This document shows, piece after piece, positions 24,571-33,516 of a stretch of 64,000 bases of DNA. A program made the position numbers and the translations under genes. Source of the DNA: Fimenecus sp045593555 (GTDB lineage: Bacteria; Bacillota; Clostridia; Oscillospirales; Acutalibacteraceae); contig JAZNWU010000035.1 in assembly GCA_045593555.1 (NCBI GenBank), forward strand, positions 20,857-84,856, written 5' to 3'. Every line of letters starts with the position of its first letter. Position 1 is the stretch's first letter. Below the pieces are notes generated by a model. It searched no databases, was not told the origin of the DNA, and worked only from the letters and a program-made list of their open reading frames with translations.

Positions 24571-24712
24571 TAGAATCACCTCCTGTAAATAGAATATCTA
24601 TGTCAACATGTGTCCTTTCTGTCACGCAGTTTCTATACTTAAACATTACAAAAAGAAAGAAAATATACCTTTTTTATGTTACTAGAGACGCGTGACACAA
24701 GGGACACAATGA
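24571..24712. repeat. Interrupted inverted repeat between primase and small gene
   Basis: GTGTCC (24610-24615) and TGTCACGC (24620-24627) recur inverted as GCGTGACA (24690-24697) and GGACAC (24702-24707), separated by about 60 bp of AT-rich DNA. It lies directly behind the primase stop codon. It could be an origin or regulatory site for the element. Confidence 0.4.
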
Positions 24713-27004
24713 TTACGAAACATCGTTGTGAACATATGGGTTAACCAAATAAACTAAACTTGAAGACCTAATTTTTGTATTTGTATCAATAGTTTCTTTA
24801 AGTGCTATGTACCCACATTCAGACAGATGATTGAGAACAACTTGTATTTCATCGGTACTCTTAAAGGCTCTGCATTGACGCATAATATCACGACGTGTAA
24901 ATTCGGTGACACCATTTTTCTTTATTGTTTTCAATATATATAAGCTTTGCTTTGTAAGGAAATCTGCACCCATAAGTGAAAACGCTGAAAATGAATGTTC
25001 TGTAAAATATCTTCCGATGGTAATTGCGTTTTGCATTATGTGTTCATCGACTACCAGTGGTTCAACATCTTTTAAGAACTCACCACCACGGATAATGGAT
25101 GCACGACACAAAATACCGGCAATACGAAGAACAGCACCCACAAGTTTTCCTGCCCAGTCAGCGATTTCTGAATACTCATCGTTAAGTTTGCTTTCAACAT
25201 CATTTGAAAATGCCTCAAGCAACTTATCTGCCTCAGGTGATAGTGTAATTACTTCAGGACTAGGAAGTTGCTCTTCCGACAGTAAATCGTTGATGAGAAA
25301 TGAATACTGTTGTGCAATTTCTTTTGGTATTGGTTCGGTACGATATTTTCTTGTGCCTACAGTAGATTCAGGCATAGAAAATAAGAAACGTGAAGTTAAC
25401 CCTCTACCACGAAATGTTCCATTTTCCATTAGACCAGATAACACATTAGGTTGCACAGTAAGAAGCACTGTTAAAGCAGGATTCATAATGCTTTCGCTTG
25501 TTCTTCCGACACGGTCAACACGAATACAGTCTCCAGAATGGCCTTTGAGCATAACATCAATATTGACGGTTTTAGAATAAAGACCTGAAAGCATATCGAA
25601 AATTCCACCTTCTGAAGAAACGATAGCAGCTTTTCCACCACCTTCAGATAATACAGTAGTAAGCTTTTCTGTCGTTACATCATCAACATATAACCGTAAT
25701 GGTGATTTTTCTTTATATGTAGCAAGTTTCTCGGCAAGTTTTTCGATTTCGCCTTCTTCTACTTTTCCTTTTGCTGCCTTATCTTCCAATGCACGTTGTT
25801 TGCGTTCTAAAATTCGTTTATTCATTCTGCTTGTTTCTATGGCAGCGGCATTTCGTTTGTTGTATTCAGCTTCAAAAGCATTAACAGGTTTAGTCATTAA
25901 GTTAATGACAGCACTTTTTCTTTCGGAAGGTTCAGCAATAACCACGGTAAATAAATTGAGTGGTTCTGTCCAGTCGGCTTTTCCTCTAACTCGAAATTTC
26001 CTCTGCAAACATAATGCGAGTATGCCTAAAGACGCTGTGGCACTCATATCAATCGGTGTTTGTGTACTTTCAGATACTGCAACAACATAGTTCCTAATAG
26101 TTTGTGGTAATACATCAACCGGAAATGATGGTAGCGAGGGCTTTTCAAGTGGTATAGGTTTGTCCCAAATCCCCTCAAAAGGCTTATTGTATTCTTCTGG
26201 TGGAATGTACCCTGGTTGAGAACTTATCTTGTTGCTATAGAACCTTTTAGCACTATTCCATATGGTTTTAAGTTCACTTTTATCCAACAACGGTACACAC
26301 TGTTGCGATTTACTCATAAAGCATTCATAAGCTTCCTCAGTATCACCGAATCTCTTCAGTGCCTTTGCTGCGAACTTTGACATAGTGCTGTTACGACTTC
26401 CTTCAGGGATTATTACACCTAAATTGGAAAAATCATCATCTGGTTCGTCTATAGGTTCAACTGTTGGTTCACCTACAATGAAATCGTTTAAAAAGGTTGT
26501 GCCTTCAAAAATTGTTATTTCCGTATCAGGATTACCATAGAAGAATCGTGCTCCATCTAAAGCATTATCATCAAAAAACGGAAATGCCTTTTGTACTTTC
26601 TTTGTAAATTCCGCATATTCATCTACATCTGTAAAATTGCGTACAGGAAATGCAGCGTGGAATCGTGGTCTAGGTGATTTATCACCTTTCTGCCTCATAT
26701 GGTTTCTGCTTGTATAAATCAGGCAAGGTACATTAGGAAAAAGGCTTTCAATATCTTTAGGGGAAATCCAGTCCTTCTCATTATCCGAATGGTCGTTATC
26801 ACAATCGAGAGTTACAACGTTAGCACAAAGGAAATTATCTTTTTTTCGATAATTATTCTTGAAATGTATAAATGTGTGGTCGTAACTAAAGAACTTTTTT
26901 AACTCTTCAACGGAATTGGATACGCCCATATGAGGGTAATTACAGTTTCTGGAATTACCACAACCATCAGAATAGTAAACTGCGTAAGAATCGTTAATTC
27001 CCAT
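24713..27004 (-). CDS. DUF3987 primase/helicase-like replication protein
   Basis: A 763-residue protein. The N-terminal third has primase-polymerase-like features (VVTLDCDNDHSD, LIYTSRNHMRQKGDKSPRPRFHAAFP). The central part is a DUF3987 P-loop domain with VIAEPSERKSAVI as its Walker-A-like loop (about residues 355-367) and an alpha-helical region before LRLYVDDVTTEKL. The C-terminal 80 residues look like a winged helix. Such proteins replicate satellite phages and integrative elements. The ATG at 27004 overlaps the stop codon of the excisionase gene, so the two are translationally coupled. Confidence 0.8.
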   Translation of the reverse strand: MGINDSYAVYYSDGCGNSRNCNYPHMGVSNSVEELKKFFSYDHTFIHFKNNYRKKDNFLCANVVTLDCDNDHSDNEKDWISPKDIESLFPNVPCLIYTSRNHMRQKGDKSPRPRFHAAFPVRNFTDVDEYAEFTKKVQKAFPFFDDNALDGARFFYGNPDTEITIFEGTTFLNDFIVGEPTVEPIDEPDDDFSNLGVIIPEGSRNSTMSKFAAKALKRFGDTEEAYECFMSKSQQCVPLLDKSELKTIWNSAKRFYSNKISSQPGYIPPEEYNKPFEGIWDKPIPLEKPSLPSFPVDVLPQTIRNYVVAVSESTQTPIDMSATASLGILALCLQRKFRVRGKADWTEPLNLFTVVIAEPSERKSAVINLMTKPVNAFEAEYNKRNAAAIETSRMNKRILERKQRALEDKAAKGKVEEGEIEKLAEKLATYKEKSPLRLYVDDVTTEKLTTVLSEGGGKAAIVSSEGGIFDMLSGLYSKTVNIDVMLKGHSGDCIRVDRVGRTSESIMNPALTVLLTVQPNVLSGLMENGTFRGRGLTSRFLFSMPESTVGTRKYRTEPIPKEIAQQYSFLINDLLSEEQLPSPEVITLSPEADKLLEAFSNDVESKLNDEYSEIADWAGKLVGAVLRIAGILCRASIIRGGEFLKDVEPLVVDEHIMQNAITIGRYFTEHSFSAFSLMGADFLTKQSLYILKTIKKNGVTEFTRRDIMRQCRAFKSTDEIQVVLNHLSECGYIALKETIDTNTKIRSSSLVYLVNPYVHNDVS

Positions 27005-27186
27005 CAAGCATCACCACACTGAGTCTGTTCTCGTAACCAGTTGTTGAATTCTTCAACAGGGATAAGGATACGAGAGCCTACACGCACCCTTGGGAATCCA
27101 GGTTGCTTGACTAATTCGTAGGCTTTGGGCAAGCTAATACCCATTTGTGCAGCTAACTCCTGCACGCTCATAACTTTTTTATTCAT
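27004..27186 (-). CDS. Excisionase-family helix-turn-helix protein
   Basis: A 60-residue MerR-like winged helix (VMSVQELAAQMGISLPKAYELV..RVRVGSRILIPVEEFNNWLREQ), the usual excisionase or helix-turn-helix type. I choose the ATG at 27186 because GGAG lies 8 bp upstream; the longer frame to 27222 has no such site. It is first in the leftward operon with the primase gene and would direct excision of the element. It is divergent from the XRE repressor. Confidence 0.85.
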   Translation of the reverse strand: MNKKVMSVQELAAQMGISLPKAYELVKQPGFPRVRVGSRILIPVEEFNNWLREQTQCGDA

Positions 27187-27216
27187 AATTTTTCTCCTTG
27201 AATGCATCAATATATT

Positions 27217-27270
27217 TCTCACTATCTGTGAGATTAACTACATCATAACAGAAGATTAATTTAATGTCAA
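27217..27270 (-). promoter_or_regulatory. Leftward promoter of the excisionase-primase operon with repressor site
   Basis: On the minus strand TTGACA (27265-27270) and TATGAT (27242-27247) are separated by exactly 17 bp, a near-consensus promoter. At the expected start, 27217-27233, is a perfect dyad TCTCAC-N5-GTGAGA, which matches the site in the repressor's own promoter. Confidence 0.75.
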
Positions 27271-27332
27271 CACATTTTCTAACATTTGGTTATTTTGTTT
27301 TAAAAGTTTGTATTTATTTGAAAAAGTTTTTA

Positions 27333-27360
27333 TTGACTTTTCTCACAGTATGTGATATTA
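27333..27360 (+). promoter_or_regulatory. Promoter and operator of the XRE repressor
   Basis: TTGACT (27333-27338) and ATATTA (27355-27360) are spaced by 16 bp. Between them is TCTCAC-N5-GTGATA (27341-27357), a near-copy of the dyad at 27217. A repressor bound here would block its own promoter. Confidence 0.7.
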
Positions 27361-27383
27361 TTCATTTATCGGAGGTGCTAATT

Positions 27384-27809
27384 ATGTTTGCACAAAGGTT
27401 AAAAGAATTAAGAAAAAAGAATAATATAACTCAGGTTCAATTAGCAGAGAAGTTAGGTGTTTCAAAAGGTACAGTTGCTATGTGGGAAACTGGAAAACGT
27501 CAACCTAACTTTGAAACATTAGAGGAACTTTCTGATATTTTTGATAGACGCATTGATTATATTCTTGGTAGTTCAAATGATGAATCCTCACCAAATCTAA
27601 CAGAAGTGAATGTGGAACAATTAGGTCGCTGGGAGATTGAAGATAGTTTCCGTGAGTTCTTTATGGATTACTTATCCCTGGACGCTTTTGGTAAAAGAAA
27701 TGTTGAAAATCTTGTAAAATTAGAAAAACTCCGTTGTCGTGAACAACAGAGTCTTTGCAATACAGACAATATAGTTATCAAGGTTCTTGTTTCATCTGAA
27801 AACAAATAA
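27384..27809 (+). CDS. XRE-family repressor of the integrative element
   Basis: A 141-residue protein. The N-terminus is a Cro/C1-type helix-turn-helix (FAQRLKELRKKNNITQVQLAEKLGVSKGTVAMWE...). The C-terminal half (LGRWEIEDSFREFFMDYLSLDAFGKRNVENLVKLE) resembles the extension of short SOS-independent repressors. GGAGGTG precedes the ATG at 27384. It faces the excisionase-primase operon, and the shared dyads form a simple genetic switch that keeps the element silent. A terminator follows. Confidence 0.85.
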   Translation: MFAQRLKELRKKNNITQVQLAEKLGVSKGTVAMWETGKRQPNFETLEELSDIFDRRIDYILGSSNDESSPNLTEVNVEQLGRWEIEDSFREFFMDYLSLDAFGKRNVENLVKLEKLRCREQQSLCNTDNIVIKVLVSSENK

Positions 27810-27827
27810 TTGATAGTATAAAAGCTA

Positions 27828-27861
27828 ACCCCTATGATGTTGATGTCATAGGGGTATTTTT
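27828..27861 (+). terminator. Terminator after the XRE repressor gene
   Basis: ACCCCTATGA and TCATAGGGGT pair over 10 bp around a short loop and are followed by ATTTTTG. It lies about 20 bp after the stop codon. Confidence 0.85.
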
Positions 27862-27920
27862 GTATCTGTTTTATTTAGGATAAGTGAGGCAATTTATTAC
27901 ATATAACTACATAAATAAAG

Positions 27921-27965
27921 AGAAAACCTCCTTTCAGTAGCAATTTATACTACTTTGAAAGGAGG
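27921..27965 (-). terminator. Terminator of the type I RM operon
   Basis: CCTCCTTTCA(G)TAG and CTACT(T)TGAAAGGAGG form a long stem directly behind the hsdM stop. In the leftward direction it is followed by TTTTCT, so it terminates the RM operon. Confidence 0.8.
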
Positions 27966-27970
27966 ATTTT

Positions 27971-29458
27971 TTACTGGTTAATTTGTGCTTTTAATTCATT
28001 AAAACTTTGCAATGCGCTTTGAAGATTTTCAATAATATCATCTGCAAGAACATCAGGGTCTGGCAAGTTATCCAAATCAGCTAAAGATTTATCTTTTATC
28101 CAGAATATATCTAAATTCTTTTTATCGCGTTTAAGAACATCTTCAACGCTGAACTTACGCCAACGACCATCAGGGTTTTCTTCAGACCAAGTTTCTGTGC
28201 GTTCATATATGTTTTCAGGATTGTAACATTCTATAAAATCAACAAGGTCTGCATCAGTCATTGGATGCTGTTTTAAAGTGAAATGAACATTAGTACGGAA
28301 ATCATAAATCCAGATATCTTTAGTTTGCATTTCGGGACTTGCAGGCTTTTTGTCATAGAACAATACGTTTGCTTTGACTCCGGGTTTGTAGAAGATTCCT
28401 GTAGGAAGTCTTAAAATTGTATGTAAATTAGTTGTCTGGAGTAATTTTTCTCTGATTATTTCTCCTGCGCCACCCTCAAATAGAACATTATCAGGAACAA
28501 CAACCGCTGCTTTACCAGTTGCTTTAAGAATGGTGTTGATATGTTGAATAAAATTCAACTGTTTATTGGAACTCGTTGTCCAGAAGTCCTGACGATTATA
28601 TACAAGTTCCTCTTCTTCCTCTTCACCTTCTTCATTGGTCATGGTGATAGAAGACTTTTTACCAAATGGTGGATTTGTTAACACATAATCTACTCTGTAA
28701 CCGGGATCTGCTAAAAGTGAGTCACCTTTAGTTACAGGAATTTTACCATAAATATCACCGATGTTATGTAAATATAAGTTCATCAATGCCATTTTGAAAG
28801 TGTTATTAACCAACTCGTTACCATAGAAAGTTTCGTTTTTCAAAAACTCTTTTTGTTCACGGTCAAGGTTGTAATTTTCAGGGTCGGTAATATATTCTTG
28901 AGCAGCAAGGAAAAATCCACCAGAACCACAACATGGGTCCGCAATTGTTTTCATAGGCTCAGGACGAAGGCATTTAACCATAGTTTTGATAAGTGGTCGG
29001 GGAGTGAAGTATTGTCCTGCACCACTTTTTACGTCTTCAGCATTTTTCTGAAGCAATCCTTCGTAAATCTCACCTTTAACATCAGAAGACATTGATACCC
29101 ATTTTTCTTTATCAATCATTTGCACAATGCGATAAAGAATAGCAGCATTACTTATTTTATTGTTTGCTTGAGCAAAAATTTTACCAAGAATTCCGCCTTG
29201 TTTTGCAAGTTCTTCGAGTGTCTTTTTATACTGTTCTTCGAGTTCTGCACCCTTAAGAGTGTTCATATCACTCCAAGTGTAACCTTTAGGAATACCAGTT
29301 TCTTTTTCATAAGGTTTTTTGGAGTATTCATCGGACATTTTTAAGAAAATGAGATATGTTAGCTGTTCAAGATAGTCACCGTAAGATACACCATCATCAC
29401 GAAGAGGATTACACATACCCCATACTTTTGAAATTATAGTTGTTGTTTGTTCAGACAT
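27971..29458 (-). CDS. hsdM: Type I RM N6-adenine methyltransferase subunit
   Basis: A 495-residue protein with the N-terminal HsdM helical domain (YLEQLTYLIFLKMSDE), SAM site IADPCCGSGGFFLAA (about 172-186) and catalytic NPPF in YVLTNPPFGKKS (about 262-265). It has normal HsdM length and is an intact gamma-class m6A enzyme that pairs with HsdS. It is the last gene of the operon, 49 bp after the cyclase-like gene and about 8 kb of transcript distance from hsdR. Ribosome-binding site AAAGGA precedes the start. Confidence 0.92.
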   Translation of the reverse strand: MSEQTTTIISKVWGMCNPLRDDGVSYGDYLEQLTYLIFLKMSDEYSKKPYEKETGIPKGYTWSDMNTLKGAELEEQYKKTLEELAKQGGILGKIFAQANNKISNAAILYRIVQMIDKEKWVSMSSDVKGEIYEGLLQKNAEDVKSGAGQYFTPRPLIKTMVKCLRPEPMKTIADPCCGSGGFFLAAQEYITDPENYNLDREQKEFLKNETFYGNELVNNTFKMALMNLYLHNIGDIYGKIPVTKGDSLLADPGYRVDYVLTNPPFGKKSSITMTNEEGEEEEEELVYNRQDFWTTSSNKQLNFIQHINTILKATGKAAVVVPDNVLFEGGAGEIIREKLLQTTNLHTILRLPTGIFYKPGVKANVLFYDKKPASPEMQTKDIWIYDFRTNVHFTLKQHPMTDADLVDFIECYNPENIYERTETWSEENPDGRWRKFSVEDVLKRDKKNLDIFWIKDKSLADLDNLPDPDVLADDIIENLQSALQSFNELKAQINQ

Positions 29459-29507
29459 TATTATATCCTTTCTTGATTACTAAAAAGAATCACAAAATAA
29501 AGTCACT

Positions 29508-30323
29508 TTAGTTAATATTTATTTCTACTTCTAAAGGTTGTTTATATATAGAAAATTTAGCATTATATTTTCTGATTATTTCTTCTCGCTCTTTTTCCGC
29601 TAGTTCCGTATAATGTTTTCTTGCTGTTCCGTTTTTTTCTATTGCTTTTTCAACTGTACTCTGAAGCCAAATATATTTTTCTCTTAAAGAATAATCGATT
29701 TCCATATTTAGATAGTGGTTACACATATTCTTTAAACCATCAAAATATGAAATCATATCCTTACTATCAAACCATACAAAATTTGAAAGATAATCTATGT
29801 AATACAGTCCATCACTATCTTTGATATAACATTTTGCAATTCCTTCCAATTCAGTAAACATATATTTAGTGTTATTCAAACCAATATTTAGGGTATCTCC
29901 AGTAAAAATTATACGTGGATATTTTGCAAGTTTTGTTTCTAATAAATATGCTTTGGTTAACCCTTCACCATAGATAATGTCATTTTCATAAAATAGATTA
30001 CCTTTTGCTACTCCACCACGTAACAAAATTGGCTTTTTTCTTTGTGCGAGAGATGTCTGTAATTTACCACAAACATCTAACAATGCGGCAAATGCATCCT
30101 CAACGTCAGCATCAATATAAAGAATTATACTGTCTGATAAAATTGTATGCTTAATACATTCATAAGCTTTTATTTGAATACCATTTAAGTTGAGTTCTGA
30201 TTGTGATTTAGAATGTAAAACACTAAATATTGGATAAATGTCTTCGCATGAGTTTTCTTGCAACAAATTTTTGAAACCTAATATATCGATAAAAGCAACA
30301 TAATGTTGTTTGTATTCTTTCAT
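29508..30323 (-). CDS. Class III nucleotidyl-cyclase-like protein
   Basis: A 271-residue soluble protein. Its first 190 residues follow the class III adenylate/guanylate cyclase pattern: FIDILGFKNLL (first metal-binding Asp at about residue 13), LSDSIILYI (second Asp at about 63), and LRGGVAKGNLFY...IIYGEGLTKAYLLET for the R-x-G and dimer segment. The last 60 residues are charged and helical. Similar short cyclase-like proteins are found in antiphage systems, including the Pycsar uridylate/cytidylate cyclases, but the substrate residues cannot be assigned by eye and no cyclic-nucleotide receptor is obvious. It has a strong AAGGAG and lies between the predicted nuclease gene and hsdM; a 161-bp gap before it may carry a separate promoter. 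Confidence 0.7.
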   Translation of the reverse strand: MKEYKQHYVAFIDILGFKNLLQENSCEDIYPIFSVLHSKSQSELNLNGIQIKAYECIKHTILSDSIILYIDADVEDAFAALLDVCGKLQTSLAQRKKPILLRGGVAKGNLFYENDIIYGEGLTKAYLLETKLAKYPRIIFTGDTLNIGLNNTKYMFTELEGIAKCYIKDSDGLYYIDYLSNFVWFDSKDMISYFDGLKNMCNHYLNMEIDYSLREKYIWLQSTVEKAIEKNGTARKHYTELAEKEREEIIRKYNAKFSIYKQPLEVEININ

Positions 30324-30484
30324 TTTTTACAAATCTCCTTAAATACATTTTCATACATAAACAATTATCATATTATCTGTCTTAATAGATGATATGTTCC
30401 CTGTTGGTTGCATATTTGAATACAGACTCAATAGAAAGACATGTGAGTATTTAGCATATTTTTAAAACAGTTTATTTGTAAGCA

Positions 30485-31873
30485 TTATTCTGCATCCATA
30501 TTTTTTGTTTTAAATAGATAAGCATTTGTGTCTTTATATCTTTGATATACTCCAACACACGAAAGTAATTCTGATAATCTTTCATTTGCACATTCAGGGT
30601 TTTGAGTTATTTCAATAAATAAGCACAATAATTGTGTTGTAGTAATTAAAGCATGTTCTCTTGAATTACAGTATTTTAACATCTGGTTTGGAAAGATATC
30701 TTCTGTTCTTTCGTCTATTGGAGTATCACAAAATCCATTTATAATTAAAAGTGGTTTTGGAATTTTATCATTCTCTTCGATGAATTCTGCAACCCATTTT
30801 TCCAATTGTGCGGCATGTTTTTCAGCAGCACTCTTCGAAACACCTTTAATTTCTGCAACGATATTAATATTGTTGTATTCTGCAATTATGTCGCTGCGCC
30901 CTTTCTGTGTTTGCTTAAGTGTAAAACCTAAAGAAATTAAAACGTCTTTTACTATTTCTTCTAAAACGGGACCACTAGCTGTTAACAGTATTTTATACTT
31001 TTGTATTTTACACAATTGCTCCTTTTGTTTTAATATTTTATTTTGCAATTTTTCAAGTTTTCTTTCGTCGTCTAAAATTTTATTTTCCGTTTCTTCTTCA
31101 TTAAGTATTTTGATTTCTTCAGACCAAGTAGGGAGTACATACTCATTAGCCTTTGATAATAAATTTCTATTTAATTCATATAAAGCAGTTAAATACTTTT
31201 CTGCTTGTTCATTCCATTCTTTTTCATTCTCAAATTCATCTTCACTATATATGTTGGGTAATAAAATGATTTTGCCACTATAGTATTCAAAAACAGCTGA
31301 TACAGCTTTATCACTATTGGGAATTGATAATAGTGTTGTTGACACAGTTGATTTAAAATAGGAATTATAATAGCTCAAGTCCTTTGTTTGTTGAAAAAAG
31401 TTTGCATAAGGATTCTGGCATGAAATAGTAAAGTTTTCACCTGTAACAAACGTGGGTTCAATGTCAATTGGTAAAAAAGAGAGTACATTAAATTCGTTAA
31501 CAATATCAGTTCCTCTTGCATTTTTTCCGGTCCCACTGTATTCTGTTTTTCCTGTATAAACATAGCAATTCTCATTGCGACCCATTATAACAAACACATT
31601 TTTGCCTTGTTTTAAAATTTCTATTATTTGCTCTCTTACTGTATCAAAATCAGAAACCATTTTATGTGAATCTTCCTTTGAAATAATACGTTTTCCTTTA
31701 AACGTGGAAGGATAATCTTCTTTATATTCATAAGACAGAAAACTCGAGTCGATTAAAACAGCATCATAATCCATGTACGATATTGGTGTATTAAAAGAGT
31801 GCTCATGAAAATCTTTAAAGTTTACTGATTCAAAAAACGTATTGACACCTAATATTTTTTGTTCAGTCTTCAT
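30485..31873 (-). CDS. Predicted PD-(D/E)xK nuclease with coiled coil, inside RM operon
   Basis: A 462-residue protein not known to me as a named family. The N-terminal 240 residues are an alpha/beta region with NVFVIMGRNENCYVY and ILLPNIYSEDEFENE. A coiled coil follows (about 258-300, EETENKILDDERKLEKLQNK). The C-terminal domain is a clear restriction-nuclease-type fold: LISLGF, GRSDIIAEYNN (Asp), INIVAEIKGV (Glu-x-Lys, about 340-343), and a helix KSAAEKHAAQLEKWVAEF. Its start overlaps the hsdS stop, so the two are translationally coupled. It may be an additional effector that senses RM activity or damage; that is inference. Confidence 0.6.
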   Translation of the reverse strand: MKTEQKILGVNTFFESVNFKDFHEHSFNTPISYMDYDAVLIDSSFLSYEYKEDYPSTFKGKRIISKEDSHKMVSDFDTVREQIIEILKQGKNVFVIMGRNENCYVYTGKTEYSGTGKNARGTDIVNEFNVLSFLPIDIEPTFVTGENFTISCQNPYANFFQQTKDLSYYNSYFKSTVSTTLLSIPNSDKAVSAVFEYYSGKIILLPNIYSEDEFENEKEWNEQAEKYLTALYELNRNLLSKANEYVLPTWSEEIKILNEEETENKILDDERKLEKLQNKILKQKEQLCKIQKYKILLTASGPVLEEIVKDVLISLGFTLKQTQKGRSDIIAEYNNINIVAEIKGVSKSAAEKHAAQLEKWVAEFIEENDKIPKPLLIINGFCDTPIDERTEDIFPNQMLKYCNSREHALITTTQLLCLFIEITQNPECANERLSELLSCVGVYQRYKDTNAYLFKTKNMDAE

Positions 31874-31874
31874 A

Positions 31875-33110
31875 TTATACCAACTTTCCTTCGAAGGCTT
31901 TTTTTAAGATGCTTTGGCGTAAGGCTTCAGCTTGTTGCAACACGCTATCAATTGTTTTTTCAATATTATCATATATGGTCATTCGCGCATCAATTTGTGC
32001 AACAACCTCTCTTTGTTCGTCAATTGAACAGTATGGAACAATTAAGTTTTCTAATGTGGTTAAATTAATGTTCTTTTGAGCTGTTGCAGGAGCAAATGCC
32101 CACAAACGCAATTTTTGTGAATCAATAAAATGTTTAATATATTCTGGGAGAACATATTGATTTGGTGTAAAGCCAACCACACTATCAGGGAAACATGCAT
32201 CTATACCTAAAAATGCTGTTTCAGCAATGTTTGCAGCTATAGTAATACACAATGTTCCTTTTGGCCATAATTTGCTTTGTTGCAAACCAAATTCACCATA
32301 CATCTTTGAATATTCTGTAATGTTTTGTTTTGCTGCCTTTACTTCACTAGTTTGTAAGAATGGATATTTCCCATTTTTGAATAATTTTGGGTCATTACGA
32401 GGTCTGTGTTTTGATTTTCCACGACCTAAATCGCCTAGTTGAGAAAGTGCAATATATCGCCATTCTTTTGGAATAATAGGCAACTTTTTTATTTCCTCTT
32501 CAGAACACCAGTTTAACTCCAAATCATATGGAGAATGGGGAGTGAAACTTCCCTCAAATGCTGTCTTAAGCACAGCTTGACGATATACTGCAAGTTGTTG
32601 CTTGGTGTTTGTAAGCATTTCAATATTGTTATCAAGATTAGAAAACAGTTCTTCAATTTTGGCAACAACGCATTCTTGTTCATCTTCACTTGGAACAGGC
32701 ACCATTATCCTTTTCATCTGTGCCTGAGTTAATTTCAATCTTGTCGTACCCGAAACATAACCTTTATAGTTAAAATAATTTAAATAGTAGCAAAGAAATT
32801 TGTTATTACTTTTAGATCGCAAAACATGGGCATGATTATTCACCCAGGACTTGCCTGAAATTATATAAGCTTTTTTTGCATACATATCAAGGAAAGGCGC
32901 ACCATCTTCGCCTAAAAGAACATACTCACCATCAGTAAGATATCCGTCTATATAACCAACCTGTCCTGTTGCACCATAATAAGGATAAAGCTCCGCTTGT
33001 GTTTTACTGGTAATGCGAGCAGCTCGTTCTTTACTGTTTATTGGTTTTCGCAGAGTATCGCATATCTCTACTGCATCACAAAATGGAACATATCTCCAAT
33101 TCTTGTTCAT
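31875..33110 (-). CDS. hsdS: Type I RM specificity subunit
   Basis: A 411-residue protein with two target-recognition domains and two conserved helical regions of the same form (EQECVVAKIEELFSNLDNN...RQAVLKTAFEG and EQREVVAQIDARMTIYDN...RQSILKKAFEG). It has full HsdS length with no frameshift. The two conserved regions would allow exchange of half genes, but I see no inverted second copy nearby. It is the fourth gene behind hsdR and leads directly into the predicted nuclease gene. Confidence 0.92.
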   Translation of the reverse strand: MNKNWRYVPFCDAVEICDTLRKPINSKERAARITSKTQAELYPYYGATGQVGYIDGYLTDGEYVLLGEDGAPFLDMYAKKAYIISGKSWVNNHAHVLRSKSNNKFLCYYLNYFNYKGYVSGTTRLKLTQAQMKRIMVPVPSEDEQECVVAKIEELFSNLDNNIEMLTNTKQQLAVYRQAVLKTAFEGSFTPHSPYDLELNWCSEEEIKKLPIIPKEWRYIALSQLGDLGRGKSKHRPRNDPKLFKNGKYPFLQTSEVKAAKQNITEYSKMYGEFGLQQSKLWPKGTLCITIAANIAETAFLGIDACFPDSVVGFTPNQYVLPEYIKHFIDSQKLRLWAFAPATAQKNINLTTLENLIVPYCSIDEQREVVAQIDARMTIYDNIEKTIDSVLQQAEALRQSILKKAFEGKLV

Positions 33111-33155
33111 TATATAATAGCCTCTCTCAAATAATTTTCTTGCTACAAAGATAAT

Positions 33156-33503
33156 TCAATCAATTTCCTTATCAATATACTTTTTGCAATTATAGCAAAA
33201 ATAATGGGTTTCATCATAGTCTAATAACTGCATGAATTGTCCGTGTTTGCCATAGCAAATAGCACAGTAAGGTATTTCTTTTTCATCGTTTTCCAAGCTA
33301 ATATAAGCACCTTTATGGCGAACGACATTACTTTTTATTGTGAGTTCTTCTTTAAATTTTTTGTTTTCTTCGGTCAAACGTGCAATTTCTGCCTGCAAAT
33401 CTAATGCTTGTGCGCTTAAATCAAGCAACTGACGATATAGTTCAATGTTGTCCGCTTTTTGTGCAAGTGAAATAGCATCTTTAAAAGCATCATAAAAACT
33501 CAT
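33156..33503 (-). CDS. Coiled-coil protein with C-terminal zinc ribbon
   Basis: A 115-residue protein. Residues 20-60 are a coiled coil (YRQLLDLSAQALDLQAEIAR and following), and the C-terminal 45 residues contain CAICYGKHG and HYFCYNCKKY, two CxxC pairs of a zinc ribbon. GGAGG precedes the ATG. I have seen similar small proteins near type I RM and defence genes but no function is known; zinc ribbons of this sort often bind nucleic acid or proteins. Confidence 0.65.
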   Translation of the reverse strand: MSFYDAFKDAISLAQKADNIELYRQLLDLSAQALDLQAEIARLTEENKKFKEELTIKSNVVRHKGAYISLENDEKEIPYCAICYGKHGQFMQLLDYDETHYFCYNCKKYIDKEID

Positions 33504-33516
33504 TTCAAATCCTCCA

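Larger units (their letters stand above)
20589..27809. mobile_element. Serine-recombinase integrative element (core genes)
   Basis: Two overlapping large serine recombinases, two small DNA-binding-type proteins, a primase-like protein, an excisionase-type gene and an XRE repressor lie together between the ars operon and the type I RM genes. This gene content is typical of integrative elements in Clostridia. I could not identify the attachment sites, so the coordinates only cover the recognisable genes. No conjugation genes are present, which suggests a mobilisable or satellite-like element, or a remnant. Confidence 0.6.

Noticed and set aside
20589..27809. Conjugative element (ICE)
   Set aside because: No relaxase, coupling protein or type IV secretion genes are visible in the window.
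31875..33110. Phase-variable hsdS by inversion
   Set aside because: No second or inverted hsdS piece lies nearby and the recombinases are of the large serine type belonging to another element.
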